Below the pieces are notes generated by a model, which saw only the letters and a list, made by a program, of their open reading frames with translations, was not told the DNA's origin and did not search any database. Position numbers and translations under genes: made by a program. From NCBI GenBank assembly GCA_015903945.1, contig JABMDL010000020.1:1-35938 (forward strand): 35,938 nucleotides of DNA. Direction: 5' to 3'. Each line of letters starts with the position of its first letter. Position 1 is the stretch's first letter. Origin of the DNA: Nitrospira sp. (lineage in GTDB: Bacteria; Nitrospirota; Nitrospiria; Nitrospirales; Nitrospiraceae). This document shows, piece after piece, positions 1-8,503 of the stretch.

Positions 1-1
1 G

Positions 2-661
2 GCGAGACGCATCGACAAGATTTCCTACGAGGAGATGCTCGAAATGGCCAGCTTGGGCGCCAAGGTTCTCCAGACCAGGTCGGTGGAGTTTGCGGCCAAA
101 TTCAACGTGCCGGTGGAAGTGAATTCGAGCTTCAAAGAAGGGAAGGGAACCCTCGTGACGAAAGAAGATACGGATATGGAAGCGGCGGCAGTGGCCGGGG
201 TCACCGGAGACCGCAATCAGGCGAAGATCACGATCGTCGGGGTGCCGGACAAGCCGGGTATTGCAGCCAGGATTTTCGGCACCGTGGCGGAGGCCCATAT
301 CAACGTCGATATGATCATTCAGAACATCAGCCAGACTGCCGCGACGGATCTCTCCTTCACCGTTCCCAAGGCCGACTTGAAAAAGGCCGTGCCAATCATT
401 CAAGCCGTGGCCAAGGACATTGAGGCCAAGTCGGTGTCGGTGACTGAGGCGATCGCCAAAGTCTCGCTCATCGGGGTCGGGATGCGATCCCATTCAGGCG
501 TGGCTGCGAAAATGTTCGAGGTGCTCGCGCGGGAGGGGATCAACATCATGATGATCAGCACCTCCGAGATCAAAATCTCCTGCGTCATCGACGAAAAGTA
601 CCTCGAACTGGCGATGCGCGCTCTGCATTCCGCCTTCGGCCTTGATCAAACTCAGTCCTGA
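2..661 (+). CDS. lysC: Aspartate kinase, C-terminal part (5' end outside the window)
   Basis: The reading frame is open from the first bases and ends with TGA at 659-661; the part seen is 219 codons. Aspartate kinase phosphorylates L-aspartate in the first step toward lysine, threonine and methionine. The visible start ([20 protein letters not shown]) is the end of the catalytic amino-acid-kinase domain. It is followed by two ACT regulatory domains: the first begins near [18 protein letters not shown] with [10 protein letters not shown], the second near [21 protein letters not shown] with [19 protein letters not shown]. This tandem ACT layout is typical of lysine/threonine-inhibited enzymes. 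The cimA gene follows 89 bp downstream in the same direction. No internal start at position 35 should be used, because the frame clearly continues upstream. Confidence 0.95.
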   Translation, partial: ARRIDKISYEEMLEMASLGAKVLQTRSVEFAAKFNVPVEVNSSFKEGKGTLVTKEDTDMEAAAVAGVTGDRNQAKITIVGVPDKPGIAARIFGTVAEAHINVDMIIQNISQTAATDLSFTVPKADLKKAVPIIQAVAKDIEAKSVSVTEAIAKVSLIGVGMRSHSGVAAKMFEVLAREGINIMMISTSEIKISCVIDEKYLELAMRALHSAFGLDQTQS

Positions 662-750
662 CACAGCCTGACCGTTGGCTAGATATCACGGTTGGTCCTG
701 AACCTTGACATCTCGACATCGTAGCCCCTCTCCTGGTACCCTTTCTCCCC

Positions 751-2400
751 ATGGCTAGAAAGACCAAAGAATCGCGTACTTCCCGCGCTGCCCATGAGCG
801 GGGCCCAGTTCAGATCGCAAAGCCGCCCGCCGACCGGGTGGCATCATTGGAAATCTACGACACGACGCTCCGCGACGGGGCGCAGGCGGAAGATGTCAGC
901 TTTTCGGCGGAAGATAAGCTCCGCGTCGCGCAAAAGCTGGACGAACTCGGCGTCCATTTCATCGAAGGCGGGTGGCCCGGCGCGAATCCGAAGGACATCG
1001 AATTCTTCCGGATGATCAAAACGGTTTCGCTGAAGCATGCGACCGTCATCGCCTTCGGGTCGACGAGGAAGGCGAGTCATTCTGTGCGCGAGGACCCCAA
1101 CCTTCAAGCATTGCTTGCCGCGGAAACCAAAACGATTACCCTCTTCGGGAAAACCTGGTCGTTGCACGTCACCGACGCCTTGGGCATCTCGTTGGCCAAG
1201 AATCTGGAATTGATCGGCGATTCCGTGGCCCATCTGCGCAGCAAGGGGCGCCGGGTGTTCTATGACGCTGAGCATTTCTTCGACGGGTACAAGACGAACC
1301 CTGAATACGCGCTCAACACCATCAAAAAAGCGGTGGAAGCCGGAGCGGAGCGGGTGATTCTCTGCGACACCAACGGCGGGACTATGCCCTGGGAAATACG
1401 GGAGATCTGCGAAACCGTGCGGCGCGAGTGTCCGGTGCCGTTGGGTATCCATGCGCACAACGATTGCGACATGGCGGTGGCGAATTCGCTGGTGGCGATC
1501 GAAACGGGGATCGTGCAGGTGCAAGGGACGATCAACGGCATCGGGGAGCGGTGCGGCAATGCGAATCTCTGTTCGATCGTTCCCAATTTGGAATTAAAGA
1601 TGAAGCGGCCGGCACTGACGGACCGGCTCAGCCGGCTGAAGGAAGTTTCCGGTTTTGTTGCCGAGATCGCCAATATGATGCCCAACAAGCATCAGCCCTA
1701 TGTCGGCGATTCGGCCTTCGCGCACAAAGGCGGTGTGCATATCCATGCGGTGCTCAAGAATCCGGCGACCTATGAACATATCGACCCGGGGCAAGTGGGT
1801 AACCGGCAACGGGTCTTGGTTTCCGACTACGCCGGACGCAGCGGCCTCCTGGACAAGATCGAAGCCTTCGGCATCAAGCTGCCGAAGGATCACTCCAAAG
1901 TACACGAGTTGATCAACACCCTCAAAGAACGGGAGAGCCAGGGATATCAATTCGAAGGGGCGGAGGGCTCCTTCGAACTGCTCATGCGGAAGGCCATGGG
2001 AAGCCACAAACCCTCGTTCCAGCTGTTGGGATTTCGGGTCATTGTCGAAAAGAAACAGGATGACGGCGCTCCGTTTTCAGAGGCGACGGTGATGATCAAG
2101 GTCGGCGACGTGGTTGAACATACGGCGGCCGTTGGAGCAGGGCCGGTCAGTGCGTTGGACCATGCGTTGCGCAAATCCCTTGAAAAGTTTTACCCGCAAC
2201 TCACGGAAGTGAAATTGCTCGACTATAAGGTGCGGGTCTTGGCGGCGAATCAAGGCACGGAGTCCAAAGTCCGGGTCTTGATCGAGTCAGGCGATCACAA
2301 GGACAAATGGGGAACAGTGGGGGTCTCGGAGAACATTATCGAAGCGACGTGGCAGGCGTTGGCTGACAGCATCGAATATAAACTCCTGGCGAAAAAGTGA
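751..2400 (+). CDS. cimA: (R)-citramalate synthase
   Basis: Condenses pyruvate and acetyl-CoA to (R)-citramalate, the threonine-independent route to 2-oxobutanoate for isoleucine. The protein is 549 aa. A roughly 30-residue basic N-terminus precedes the HMGL-like TIM barrel. Visible signatures are DTTLRDG (residues 37-43, metal and substrate site), GIHAHND (232-238, metal-binding histidines) and NGIGERCGN (about 262-270). The C-terminal third (about 410-545, with [14 protein letters not shown]) is the LeuA-type allosteric dimer domain. Isopropylmalate synthase LeuA is the main alternative, but the start [20 protein letters not shown] and the [10 protein letters not shown] segment are CimA-type. 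No clear Shine-Dalgarno lies before the ATG. The barrel begins only near residue 33, so a slightly later start is possible. Being next to lysC gives an amino-acid biosynthesis pair. Confidence 0.93.
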   Translation: MARKTKESRTSRAAHERGPVQIAKPPADRVASLEIYDTTLRDGAQAEDVSFSAEDKLRVAQKLDELGVHFIEGGWPGANPKDIEFFRMIKTVSLKHATVIAFGSTRKASHSVREDPNLQALLAAETKTITLFGKTWSLHVTDALGISLAKNLELIGDSVAHLRSKGRRVFYDAEHFFDGYKTNPEYALNTIKKAVEAGAERVILCDTNGGTMPWEIREICETVRRECPVPLGIHAHNDCDMAVANSLVAIETGIVQVQGTINGIGERCGNANLCSIVPNLELKMKRPALTDRLSRLKEVSGFVAEIANMMPNKHQPYVGDSAFAHKGGVHIHAVLKNPATYEHIDPGQVGNRQRVLVSDYAGRSGLLDKIEAFGIKLPKDHSKVHELINTLKERESQGYQFEGAEGSFELLMRKAMGSHKPSFQLLGFRVIVEKKQDDGAPFSEATVMIKVGDVVEHTAAVGAGPVSALDHALRKSLEKFYPQLTEVKLLDYKVRVLAANQGTESKVRVLIESGDHKDKWGTVGVSENIIEATWQALADSIEYKLLAKK

Positions 2401-2431
2401 CCTCAGGGGTGGGGGCTCACCAAATTTATTC

Positions 2432-2460
2432 TTGACAGGACTCATAACCTTACGTAACTT
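2432..2460 (+). promoter_or_regulatory. Sigma-70-type promoter candidate for ihfA
   Basis: A perfect -35 hexamer TTGACA (2432-2437) is followed after 17 bp by a weak -10, TAACTT (2455-2460). A second possible -10, TAAACT, lies at 2465-2470 but is too far away. It is placed about 75 bp before the ihfA start, in the only gap between cimA and ihfA. The -35 is clear, the -10 poor. Confidence 0.45.
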
Positions 2461-2537
2461 AAGCTAAACTCTCCGTATGAAGCTCGGGCCTCTCGCAATG
2501 GGCCATGAGGATGGCAGTGGGTGTCTAAGGGGGATGC

Positions 2538-2813
2538 ATGAGGAAGGCTGATATTGCGAACGAAATTTTCAAACAGGTCGGCATCTCAAAAAATGAAGCG
2601 GCCGACATCGTCGAGCTGGTCCTCAACATGTTGAAGTCCGTGTTACAAAAAGGGGAATCGGTCAAGATCGCGGGATTCGGCAATTTTGTCGTGCGCAGCA
2701 AGGGCGCCCGCAAAGGCCGGAATCCTCGGACGGGAGAAGAAATCGGCATTACGCCCCGTCGTGTCGTGACGTTCCGCCCAAGCCAAGTGTTCAAGAAGTA
2801 CGTCAATTCGTAG
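2538..2813 (+). CDS. ihfA: Integration host factor alpha / HU-family DNA-bending protein
   Basis: A 91-residue HU/IHF-family protein, the usual family length. It is a nucleoid protein that bends DNA in recombination, replication and especially sigma-54 promoter activation. The N-terminal helices start [25 protein letters not shown]. The beta-arm signature [18 protein letters not shown] and the ending [13 protein letters not shown] are IHF-alpha-like rather than HU-like. A strong Shine-Dalgarno AAGGGGG (2528-2533 region) precedes the ATG. The MerR-type gene follows in the same direction, a common pairing. Two candidate sigma-54 promoters further along the window would be natural IHF clients, though that link is inference. 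Confidence 0.93.
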   Translation: MRKADIANEIFKQVGISKNEAADIVELVLNMLKSVLQKGESVKIAGFGNFVVRSKGARKGRNPRTGEEIGITPRRVVTFRPSQVFKKYVNS

Positions 2814-2869
2814 CAGAATGCTGAACACAACCACCCGCTTCCTTCTCGCATCCCTCATTGGTGCCGTGA

Positions 2870-2926
2870 AGCCCGCTTCGCGCGCCTCGCGGACTCATCG
2901 ACGCGGGCCGACTCAACGAGGCGAGC
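2870..2926 (-). repeat. Intergenic GC-rich repeat, copy A
   Basis: Read on the minus strand this stretch begins GCTCGCCTCGTTGAG (2926-2912) and ends GCGAAGCGGGCT (2881-2870). Both blocks recur, closer together, at 3475-3504 on the plus strand. It fills the gap between ihfA and the MerR-type gene. It looks like a small dispersed intergenic repeat with a variable middle; only two copies are visible here. Confidence 0.35.
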
Positions 2927-2943
2927 GCGACTGAGGGCCGGTC

Positions 2944-3294
2944 ATGGGAACTGAGCCCAGGCTGGGAAGCAAAATTTTCTATAAAATCGGGGAAGTAAGC
3001 CGGATGACCAAACTGCCGGCCTATGTGCTGCGGTTCTGGGAATCCGAATTCAGTTTTCTCAAGCCCAAGAAAAGCAGAGGAAATCAGCGGCTGTATGTGC
3101 AGCGCGACATCGAGACCGCATTGGAAATTAAGCGCATGCTCTATGAGGAAGGGCATACATTGGAAGGGGTGAAGCGCTATTGGGCCAGGCGCGGGCGGGC
3201 TGGATCCCGGCCGTTGCCTCCGAAGGAGATGGCCAAAAAACTCAGGGGTGATTTGCAAGCCATTGTGAAAATCATTGAGTCGCACGCCCGGTAG
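2944..3294 (+). CDS. MerR-family transcriptional regulator (short)
   Basis: A 116-residue protein with an N-terminal MerR winged helix-turn-helix: [22 protein letters not shown] forms the HTH, and [20 protein letters not shown] is the wing and following helix. There is no long C-terminal effector domain. The rest ([14 protein letters not shown], then a basic [23 protein letters not shown]) is a short coiled-coil dimerisation tail without metal-binding cysteines, so a metal sensor is unlikely. Short MerR proteins of this type commonly follow IHF genes. The target is unknown. The ATG is 130 bp after ihfA, across a repeat. Confidence 0.85.
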   Translation: MGTEPRLGSKIFYKIGEVSRMTKLPAYVLRFWESEFSFLKPKKSRGNQRLYVQRDIETALEIKRMLYEEGHTLEGVKRYWARRGRAGSRPLPPKEMAKKLRGDLQAIVKIIESHAR

Positions 3295-3314
3295 GGGCGC
3301 ACACAACCTTCCCA

Positions 3315-3344
3315 TTGCCTTTCGATAGTGCCGCAAGGGACAAT
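3315..3344 (+). promoter_or_regulatory. Promoter candidate for tRNA-Pro
   Basis: TTGCCT (3315-3320, 4 of 6 consensus) lies 18 bp before GACAAT (3339-3344, 4 of 6). Transcription would start near 3351, about 23 nt before the mature tRNA 5' end, a usual leader length. No better pair was seen between the MerR gene and the tRNA. Confidence 0.35.
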
Positions 3345-3373
3345 AGCACCGAATTGATCGATAGAGAACACGT

Positions 3374-3450
3374 CGGGGCGTAGCGCAGCCCGGTAGCGTA
3401 CTCGCTTGGGGTGCGAGTGGTCGTGGGTTCAAATCCCGCCGCCCCGACCA
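3374..3450 (+). tRNA. tRNA-Pro (anticodon GGG)
   Basis: Folds by eye into a complete 77-nt cloverleaf. The acceptor CGGGGCG pairs with CGCCCCG, the D stem is GCGC/GCGT, and the anticodon stem CTCGC/GCGAG has loop TTGGGGT (anticodon GGG at positions 34-36). The T arm is GTGGG-TTCAAAT-CCCGC. The discriminator is A and the CCA end (3448-3450) is encoded. The C1-G72 pair at the acceptor end is characteristic of bacterial proline tRNAs. A rho-independent terminator follows at 3567-3589. Confidence 0.97.
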
Positions 3451-3474
3451 ACAACACAGTGCTGAGTATCGAGT

Positions 3475-3504
3475 GCTCGCCTCGCTGAGCGAGCGAAGCG
3501 GGCT
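3475..3504 (+). repeat. Intergenic GC-rich repeat, copy B
   Basis: Contains GCTCGCCTCGCTGAG followed by GCGAAGCGGGCT, the two blocks that also occur inverted at 2870-2926. The core CTCGC-TGA-GCGAG is a small hairpin. It lies between tRNA-Pro and its terminator. Confidence 0.35.
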
Positions 3505-3566
3505 GAGGACTGAGACGAAGAAGAAAGTCAAAGACTCGGCCCTGATTCTTAAGCCTTGAAACAAGG

Positions 3567-3589
3567 AGCTGCGCTACGCAGCTTTTTTT
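3567..3589 (+). terminator. Rho-independent terminator of the tRNA-Pro transcript
   Basis: Perfect 7-bp stem AGCTGCG / CGCAGCT (3567-3573 and 3577-3583) with loop CTA, running into a seven-T tract (3583-3589). The T tract ends exactly at the surE ATG at 3590. Confidence 0.85.
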
Positions 3590-4408
3590 ATGCCGCCCGG
3601 CCGCATTCGAATTCTCGTTACCAATGACGACGGCATCCAGTCCGCCGGCCTGACGGTCTTGGCGTCCGCCCTCTCAAAACTTGGAGACGTGTGGGTAGTC
3701 GCTCCCGACAGAGAGCGCACGGCGGTCGCGCATGCCGTGACGCTCCATAAGCCGCTGCGGGTTCATCAAGCAGCGAAACGAACCTATTCCGTCAACGGCA
3801 CACCGGTGGATTGCGTCAACTTGGCGCTGCTCAAGATCATGCCTCAGCGCCCGCATCTGCTCGTGTCCGGCATCAACAAGGGAGTGAATCTAGGTGATGA
3901 TGTGCTGTATTCGGGTACGGTGTCGGCGGCGGTGGAAGGGACGATACTCGGCGTGCCGTCAATGGCGGTCTCGCAAGAAGGGCGGGAGCGGTTTCGCTTC
4001 GCCGTCGGCGCGCATTATGCCGTCCGGGTGGCGCGGCTCATTCTCGAACAAGGCTTGCCGGAAGAGACGCTGCTCAATCTGAATATCCCGGATCAGCCGT
4101 TGGGTGCGACGCGCGGCGTGCGTGTGACCTGTCTGAGCCGCCGGCGGTTTGACAATCCGATCGTCGAAAAAGTAGACCCTCATGGACGCAACTACTACTG
4201 GATCGCCGGGACCCGCATTTCCTGGAGCCGCAGCAAAGATGCGGACCATGAGGCCATTGACGACGGCGCCGCGTCGCTGACTCCCATCAGACTCGACAGC
4301 ACGCATTACGGAGCGTTGGATCGCTTCAGAGCGTGGGAGCCTGGGCTGCGGGCCAGGCGCGAGAAGGCGGCCGGAGGATCCCGCGACCGCTCAAAGGGCC
4401 GGCGATGA
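3590..4408 (+). CDS. surE: 5'/3'-nucleotidase SurE
   Basis: Metal-dependent nucleoside monophosphatase of the stationary-phase survival family; 272 aa, about 10-20 longer than usual at the basic C-terminus. The N-terminal signature RILVTNDDGIQSAGL carries the metal-binding Asp pair (D13, D14). Other family blocks are VVAPDRERTAVAHAVT, YSVNGTPVDCVNLAL (including the conserved NGTP) and LLVSGINKGVNLGDDVLYSGT. The ATG at 3590 is the only good start before the first beta strand. It has no Shine-Dalgarno because a terminator T tract abuts it, so translation may be from a leaderless mRNA or a short internal transcript. The stop overlaps the next gene by ATGA (4405-4408), implying translational coupling. 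Confidence 0.93.
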   Translation: MPPGRIRILVTNDDGIQSAGLTVLASALSKLGDVWVVAPDRERTAVAHAVTLHKPLRVHQAAKRTYSVNGTPVDCVNLALLKIMPQRPHLLVSGINKGVNLGDDVLYSGTVSAAVEGTILGVPSMAVSQEGRERFRFAVGAHYAVRVARLILEQGLPEETLLNLNIPDQPLGATRGVRVTCLSRRRFDNPIVEKVDPHGRNYYWIAGTRISWSRSKDADHEAIDDGAASLTPIRLDSTHYGALDRFRAWEPGLRARREKAAGGSRDRSKGRR

Positions 4409-5052
4409 GCATGATTGGGAACGTGATCGAATGGATCATCACCGAGTTGAGCAAGTTCGTGATCAGCACGATCTCGTTGATGGGTTACAGCGGAATTCTG
4501 CTGACGATGGCGATCGAAAGCGCCTGCATTCCCTTGCCGAGCGAGATTATCATGCCGTTTTCCGGCTATCTGGTGACGACCGGACAATTTACGATGTTGG
4601 GTGTCACATTGGCCGGGGCCGTGGGCAATGTGCTTGGATCGATCGTCGCGTACTATGCGGGCGTGTGGGGCGGCCGTCCCTTTGTCGAGCGGTACGGACG
4701 GTATTTCCTAGTCTCTCATCATGATCTCGATGTCGCCGACCGGTGGTTCGCGAAGTATGGAGAAGCTGCCGTCTTTTTTGGGCGGATGCTGCCGGTTGTC
4801 CGGACGTTTATTTCATTGCCGGCCGGGATCGCGAACATGAACTTTCCCCGATTCGTGATCTTTACCTTTATCGGAGCCCTGCCGTGGTGTTATCTGCTGG
4901 CGTACATCGGTGTCCGCATGGGTGAAGAGTGGGACAATCTGCGGGGTTATTTCCATCAGTTCGATGTCGTCATCGGAATCGTACTCGCGCTGGCCGTGGG
5001 CTACTTCCTCTGGTCTCACTGGCCGAGACAGAGCAATAATTTTAAATCGTAA
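4405..5052 (+). CDS. DedA-family inner-membrane protein
   Basis: A 215-residue polytopic protein of the DedA/SNARE-associated (VTT) family, whose members act in membrane homeostasis and as undecaprenyl-phosphate or phospholipid transporters. Signatures: ESACIPLPSEIIMPFSGYL (the conserved E and PxPxE block, about residues 38-56), GSIVAYYAGVWGGRPFVERYGRYF, and FFGRMLPVVRTFISLPAGIANM (the arginine-containing re-entrant block). About five hydrophobic stretches are visible. The start at 4405 gives an ATGA overlap with surE; a longer frame from 4333 would lie inside surE and is rejected. cysS follows after 5 bp, so surE, this gene, cysS and rlmB look like one operon. Confidence 0.9.
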   Translation: MSMIGNVIEWIITELSKFVISTISLMGYSGILLTMAIESACIPLPSEIIMPFSGYLVTTGQFTMLGVTLAGAVGNVLGSIVAYYAGVWGGRPFVERYGRYFLVSHHDLDVADRWFAKYGEAAVFFGRMLPVVRTFISLPAGIANMNFPRFVIFTFIGALPWCYLLAYIGVRMGEEWDNLRGYFHQFDVVIGIVLALAVGYFLWSHWPRQSNNFKS

Positions 5053-5057
5053 ATCCC

Positions 5058-6491
5058 ATGCTCCAGCTCTTCAATACCCTCACCGGTAAGCGGGAACCTT
5101 TCGAACCGATCGAGCCGAAGACCGTCCGCATGTACGTGTGTGGGGTGACGGTCTACGACTATTGCCACATCGGCCATGCGCGTAGCGCGCTGGTCTTCGA
5201 CGTGCTCCGCCGATACCTGGAATACAGCGGCTATGCCGTGACCTTCGTGAAGAATTTCACCGATGTGGACGATAAAATCATCAAGCGGGCCAATGAGCAG
5301 GGTGTCTCCTGCGAGTCGATCACCAGCAAGTTTATCGATGCCTATTATGAAGATATGGGCAAACTGGGGATCGGACGCGCAACGGAAGAGCCGAAAGCCA
5401 CGGCGCATATGACGGAGATCGTCAACCTGACAGAAGCTCTCATCTCGAAGGGGTTGGCCTACGCGGTTGGCGGCGACGTGTATTTTCAGGTTGAGAAATA
5501 TCCGGCCTACGGCCGCCTCTCGAAGCGAAAGTTGGAAGATTTGCAAGCCGGGGCGCGCGTTGACATAGATGAGCGCAAACGGCATCCGATGGATTTTGCA
5601 CTGTGGAAAAGCAGCAAGCCCGGCGAGCCGTCCTGGCCAAGCCCCTGGGGTTCCGGCCGTCCCGGCTGGCATATCGAATGTTCCGCCATGTCGATCCGGC
5701 TTCTCGGTGAGACGTTCGATATTCATGGTGGCGGAATGGATCTCATCTTTCCACACCATGAAAACGAGATCGCGCAATCGTGCGGCGCGACCGGCAAGGA
5801 ATTCGCGCGCTATTGGGTGCACAACGGCTTCGTGCAGGTCAATCAGGAGAAGATGTCGAAGTCGTTGGGAAACTTTTTCACGATCCGGGAGATTTTTGAG
5901 AAGTCGGAATGGACCGAAGCCGTTACAGGGGAGATCCTTCGCTACTTCCTGCTGTCCACCCACTACCATGGGCCGTTGGATTTTTCGGATCAGGGGCTGA
6001 AAGAATCGAAACAGGCCTTAGACGGGTTCTATGACCTCTTCTATCGTTTGGGGGAATCCGACCTCCGTACAGCCGCCGATGTATCGTTGGGCCCCATGAT
6101 TGAACGGACCATATCGGCCTTCCAACAGGCAATGGACAATGATCTCAATACCCCTGTGGCCGTGTCGGAATTGCAAAAACTTCGCGGCGACCTCAACAAG
6201 CTAGTTCAGCAAGGGCTCTCAACTGATGCGAGGAGGAGAGCTCGGCAAGCATTCAGGTCTCTGGGTGCGGTGCTGGGGTTGTTCCAGACAGATCGGTGGG
6301 AGTTCGGTAGCAGAATTGCGGAATGCGACAAGCAAATCTCAGATCAGGAAGTGGAGCTGAAGATTGCGGAACGAGCCGCCGCCAAGAAGCAGAAAGATTT
6401 CACACGCGCCGACGCGATCAGGAAAGAACTCAATGCGCTGGGGATCACGATCGAGGACAAACCTGATGGCACCAGCCGGTGGAAGCGATAG
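5058..6491 (+). CDS. cysS: Cysteinyl-tRNA synthetase
   Basis: Class I aminoacyl-tRNA synthetase charging tRNA-Cys; 477 aa, normal length. C28 (MYVCGVTVYD) is the first zinc ligand, HIGH is at residues 37-40, and WHIECSAMS and HGGGMDLIFPHHENE supply the other zinc ligands. KMSKS is at 265-269. The C-terminal DALR-like helical domain and the end segment KKQKDFTRADAIRKELNALGI, then IEDKPDGTSRWKR, are typical. The 3' end overlaps the rlmB start by 26 bp. Confidence 0.97.
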   Translation: MLQLFNTLTGKREPFEPIEPKTVRMYVCGVTVYDYCHIGHARSALVFDVLRRYLEYSGYAVTFVKNFTDVDDKIIKRANEQGVSCESITSKFIDAYYEDMGKLGIGRATEEPKATAHMTEIVNLTEALISKGLAYAVGGDVYFQVEKYPAYGRLSKRKLEDLQAGARVDIDERKRHPMDFALWKSSKPGEPSWPSPWGSGRPGWHIECSAMSIRLLGETFDIHGGGMDLIFPHHENEIAQSCGATGKEFARYWVHNGFVQVNQEKMSKSLGNFFTIREIFEKSEWTEAVTGEILRYFLLSTHYHGPLDFSDQGLKESKQALDGFYDLFYRLGESDLRTAADVSLGPMIERTISAFQQAMDNDLNTPVAVSELQKLRGDLNKLVQQGLSTDARRRARQAFRSLGAVLGLFQTDRWEFGSRIAECDKQISDQEVELKIAERAAAKKQKDFTRADAIRKELNALGITIEDKPDGTSRWKR

Positions 6492-7242
6492 CCCGCCAGA
6501 GATTCTCTATGGCTTGCACGCAGTCCGCGAGGCGCTCAAAGCCGGCACTCGTCCGCTTCAACGCCTTTTGGTCTTGCGGACTGATCGGCAATTTGGGGAT
6601 CTTGTCCAATCGGCTAGGGCAAAGCGTATTCCGGTCCACGTCGAACCGCCTGCCGCATTCGAGCGGCTGGTCCCCCATGGCAACCATCAAGGCATCGTCG
6701 CCTTTGTCGCGGCTAAATCCTACAGCTCGACGGATGAGATTCTTGAGCGGGCTCGGAAACGGGGCGAACCACCGTTCATTGTGATCCTGGATGGAGTCGA
6801 GGATCCCCACAACTTAGGTGCGGCCCTGCGGACCGCTGAAGCGGCAGGAGTTCACGGGGTGTTCATTCCGGAGCGCCGCGCGGCGGGGCTGACGTCGGTC
6901 GTGGCCAAGGTCTCGGCCGGTGCCATCGATCACATGCTGGTCGGGCGGGTCGTCAACTTGACCCATCTCATCGGAGCACTCAAGGAGCGAGGCCTGTGGA
7001 TCTATGGGGTTGAGCCTTCCGCGGCATCGGTCTATACAAGCCTCGATATGACGGGGCCGATGGCCCTCGTGTTCGGGGGAGAAGGCGAGGGGATCAGACC
7101 AGGCGTGCTGAAGGCGTGCGACGGACGTATCAGCATTCCGATGAAGGGAAAGGTTGAGTCCTTGAATGTGTCGGCGGCCGTGGCGGTCGTTGTGTTCGAA
7201 GCGGTCCGGCAGCGAGGCGAGCCGAAGCCTACCGGATCTTGA
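6466..7242 (+). CDS. rlmB: 23S rRNA (guanosine-2'-O-)-methyltransferase RlmB / TrmH family
   Basis: SPOUT-class methyltransferase, 258 aa with the start chosen here. An N-terminal substrate-binding domain begins PPEILYGLHAVREALKAG. The SpoU catalytic domain follows with VILDGVEDPHNLGAALRTAE (motif 1, containing the conserved N and R), LVFGGEGEGIRPGVLKACD (motif 2) and ISIPMKGKVESLNVSAAVAV (motif 3, the SAM-binding trefoil knot). A longer frame starts at 6364, but its first 34 residues lie wholly inside cysS and look non-native. ATG 6466 gives the normal RlmB length. G2251 specificity is inferred from the YGLHAVREAL start; another 2'-O-methylation target is possible. Confidence 0.9.
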   Translation: MAPAGGSDSPPEILYGLHAVREALKAGTRPLQRLLVLRTDRQFGDLVQSARAKRIPVHVEPPAAFERLVPHGNHQGIVAFVAAKSYSSTDEILERARKRGEPPFIVILDGVEDPHNLGAALRTAEAAGVHGVFIPERRAAGLTSVVAKVSAGAIDHMLVGRVVNLTHLIGALKERGLWIYGVEPSAASVYTSLDMTGPMALVFGGEGEGIRPGVLKACDGRISIPMKGKVESLNVSAAVAVVVFEAVRQRGEPKPTGS

Positions 7243-7507
7243 GTGCCCCGCTCTGAATGGCGGTCTTGAGCAGCTGGGCGGTGTTCGAGACCCGCAACTT
7301 CTTCATCATATTCGCCCGGTGAGCTTCGACCGTCTTCACGCTGATCTTCAGCCGCTGGCCGATTTCCTTGTTCTTGAAGCCGGCCCAGATCAATTCCAGA
7401 ATTTCCTGTTCACGTGAAGTCAGTGACTCCGGCCGCTTGGCGCGTGGGGGCGGCTCAAGGTCCGCCAGAGACTTCCTGGCCTTGGGCTTTCCAGCTGCTT
7501 TTGCCAT
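7229..7507 (-). CDS. Short LuxR-type helix-turn-helix protein
   Basis: A 92-residue protein made of a basic N-terminus (MAKAAGKPKARKS) and one LuxR/GerE HTH domain: LTSREQEILELIWAGFKNKEIGQRL, then ISVKTVEAHRANMMKKLRVSN. There is no receiver or ligand domain, so it resembles the output half of a NarL-type regulator standing alone. The ATG at 7507 has AGGAG about 10 nt upstream; a longer frame to 7573 is less likely. It converges with rlmB and overlaps its 3' end by 14 bp. Its own strong promoter lies at 7597-7626. Position between rlmB and the pilus locus makes pilus regulation possible but unproven. Confidence 0.85.
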   Translation of the reverse strand: MAKAAGKPKARKSLADLEPPPRAKRPESLTSREQEILELIWAGFKNKEIGQRLKISVKTVEAHRANMMKKLRVSNTAQLLKTAIQSGALKIR

Positions 7508-7596
7508 GATGCTCGCTTCTCCTTTGCTTGGCAGGTAATTCAGGTATACTGGCAGTCTGCTGTTCGCGACCATCGATGATGGGAAACGAAGGACAC

Positions 7597-7626
7597 ATTA
7601 TAGGGAGATTCGCTAAGAAATGTAAA
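7597..7626 (-). promoter_or_regulatory. Sigma-70-type promoter of the LuxR-type gene
   Basis: On the minus strand TTTACA (7626-7621, 5 of 6) is separated by 18 bp from a perfect TATAAT (7602-7597). Transcription would start near 7590 and leave about 80 nt of leader before the ATG at 7507. Confidence 0.65.
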
Positions 7627-7732
7627 TGGAGGGCGTCGGCCTGCATCAGGGCCGGAGTCATGAACCAAATGGTTCAGGAAACTCTAGACCAGTGAGAACG
7701 GCAAACTGGTTTCTCTGCGTGGGTATGATCAC

Positions 7733-8503
7733 ATGCTTGCTGTCTATCTGATCGCCGGCTTATTCGGTGCGCTGATCGGTAGCTTCCTCAATGTCTGCAT
7801 TTACCGGCTGCCTCGGCACGAATCGATTGCGTGGCCCGGCTCCCATTGCCCGAGCTGTTCTCATTCAATCGCCTGGTACGACAATATCCCGATCGTCAGC
7901 TACCTCGTGCTGGCCGGACGGTGTCGGCACTGTCAGACCCGCATCTCTTGGCGCTATCCCGCTGTGGAGCTTCTCAACACACTCGGCTACGTGGGACTGC
8001 TCTGGTTCTTCGGACCTGACTGGTCCACGGCAGTGTATGGATTGCTCTATTCGGCCCTGCTCGTCGTCGCCGGGACAGATCTTTCCCACAAAATCATCCC
8101 CAATGTCGTGACCTTTCCTGGCATCGTGGTCGGTCTTGTCAGCGCCGCGACGGTTCTCCCGCTGGGTCTGCTGAACGGACTCATCGGGCTTCTTGTCGGG
8201 GGAGGCCTCTTATGGCTGCTGGCGTGGGCCAGTCCCTATCTGTTCGGCAAAGAAGGGATGGGTGGCGGAGATATCAAGCTGTTGGCGATGATCGGCGCCT
8301 TTCTCGGCTGGAAACCTGCGTTGATGACGATCATGGTGGGATCATTCCTCGGTTCCGTCGTCGGAGTCACCTTGATTGCCGCTCACGTGATCAAGCGGGA
8401 AGACTATATTCCCTTCGGGCCGTTTCTGGTGTGTGGAGCACTTGTCTCGCTGTTCTTCGGGCAACCCCTTCTTGATTGGTACCAAGGCCTGCTGGCCGGT
8501 TGA
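7733..8503 (+). CDS. pilD: Type IV prepilin peptidase / N-methyltransferase
   Basis: Inner-membrane aspartic protease that removes the leader peptide of type IV prepilins and N-methylates the new first residue; 256 aa. The N-terminal methyltransferase part has GSFLNVCIYRLP and a complete zinc tetracysteine, C39-x2-C42 and C64-x2-C67. The catalytic aspartates are D116 in GTDLSHKIIPN and D180 in GMGGGDIKLL. About eight hydrophobic segments are visible. Its substrates are probably the minor prepilins encoded on both sides of the ATPase gene downstream. No strong Shine-Dalgarno precedes the ATG. Confidence 0.95.
   Translation: MLAVYLIAGLFGALIGSFLNVCIYRLPRHESIAWPGSHCPSCSHSIAWYDNIPIVSYLVLAGRCRHCQTRISWRYPAVELLNTLGYVGLLWFFGPDWSTAVYGLLYSALLVVAGTDLSHKIIPNVVTFPGIVVGLVSAATVLPLGLLNGLIGLLVGGGLLWLLAWASPYLFGKEGMGGGDIKLLAMIGAFLGWKPALMTIMVGSFLGSVVGVTLIAAHVIKREDYIPFGPFLVCGALVSLFFGQPLLDWYQGLLAG

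Noticed and set aside
844..1524. 226-residue frame antisense to cimA
   Set aside because: Shadow frame opposite a clearly conserved enzyme.
5016..5969. 317-residue frame antisense to cysS
   Set aside because: Shadow frame; cysS is unambiguous on the plus strand.
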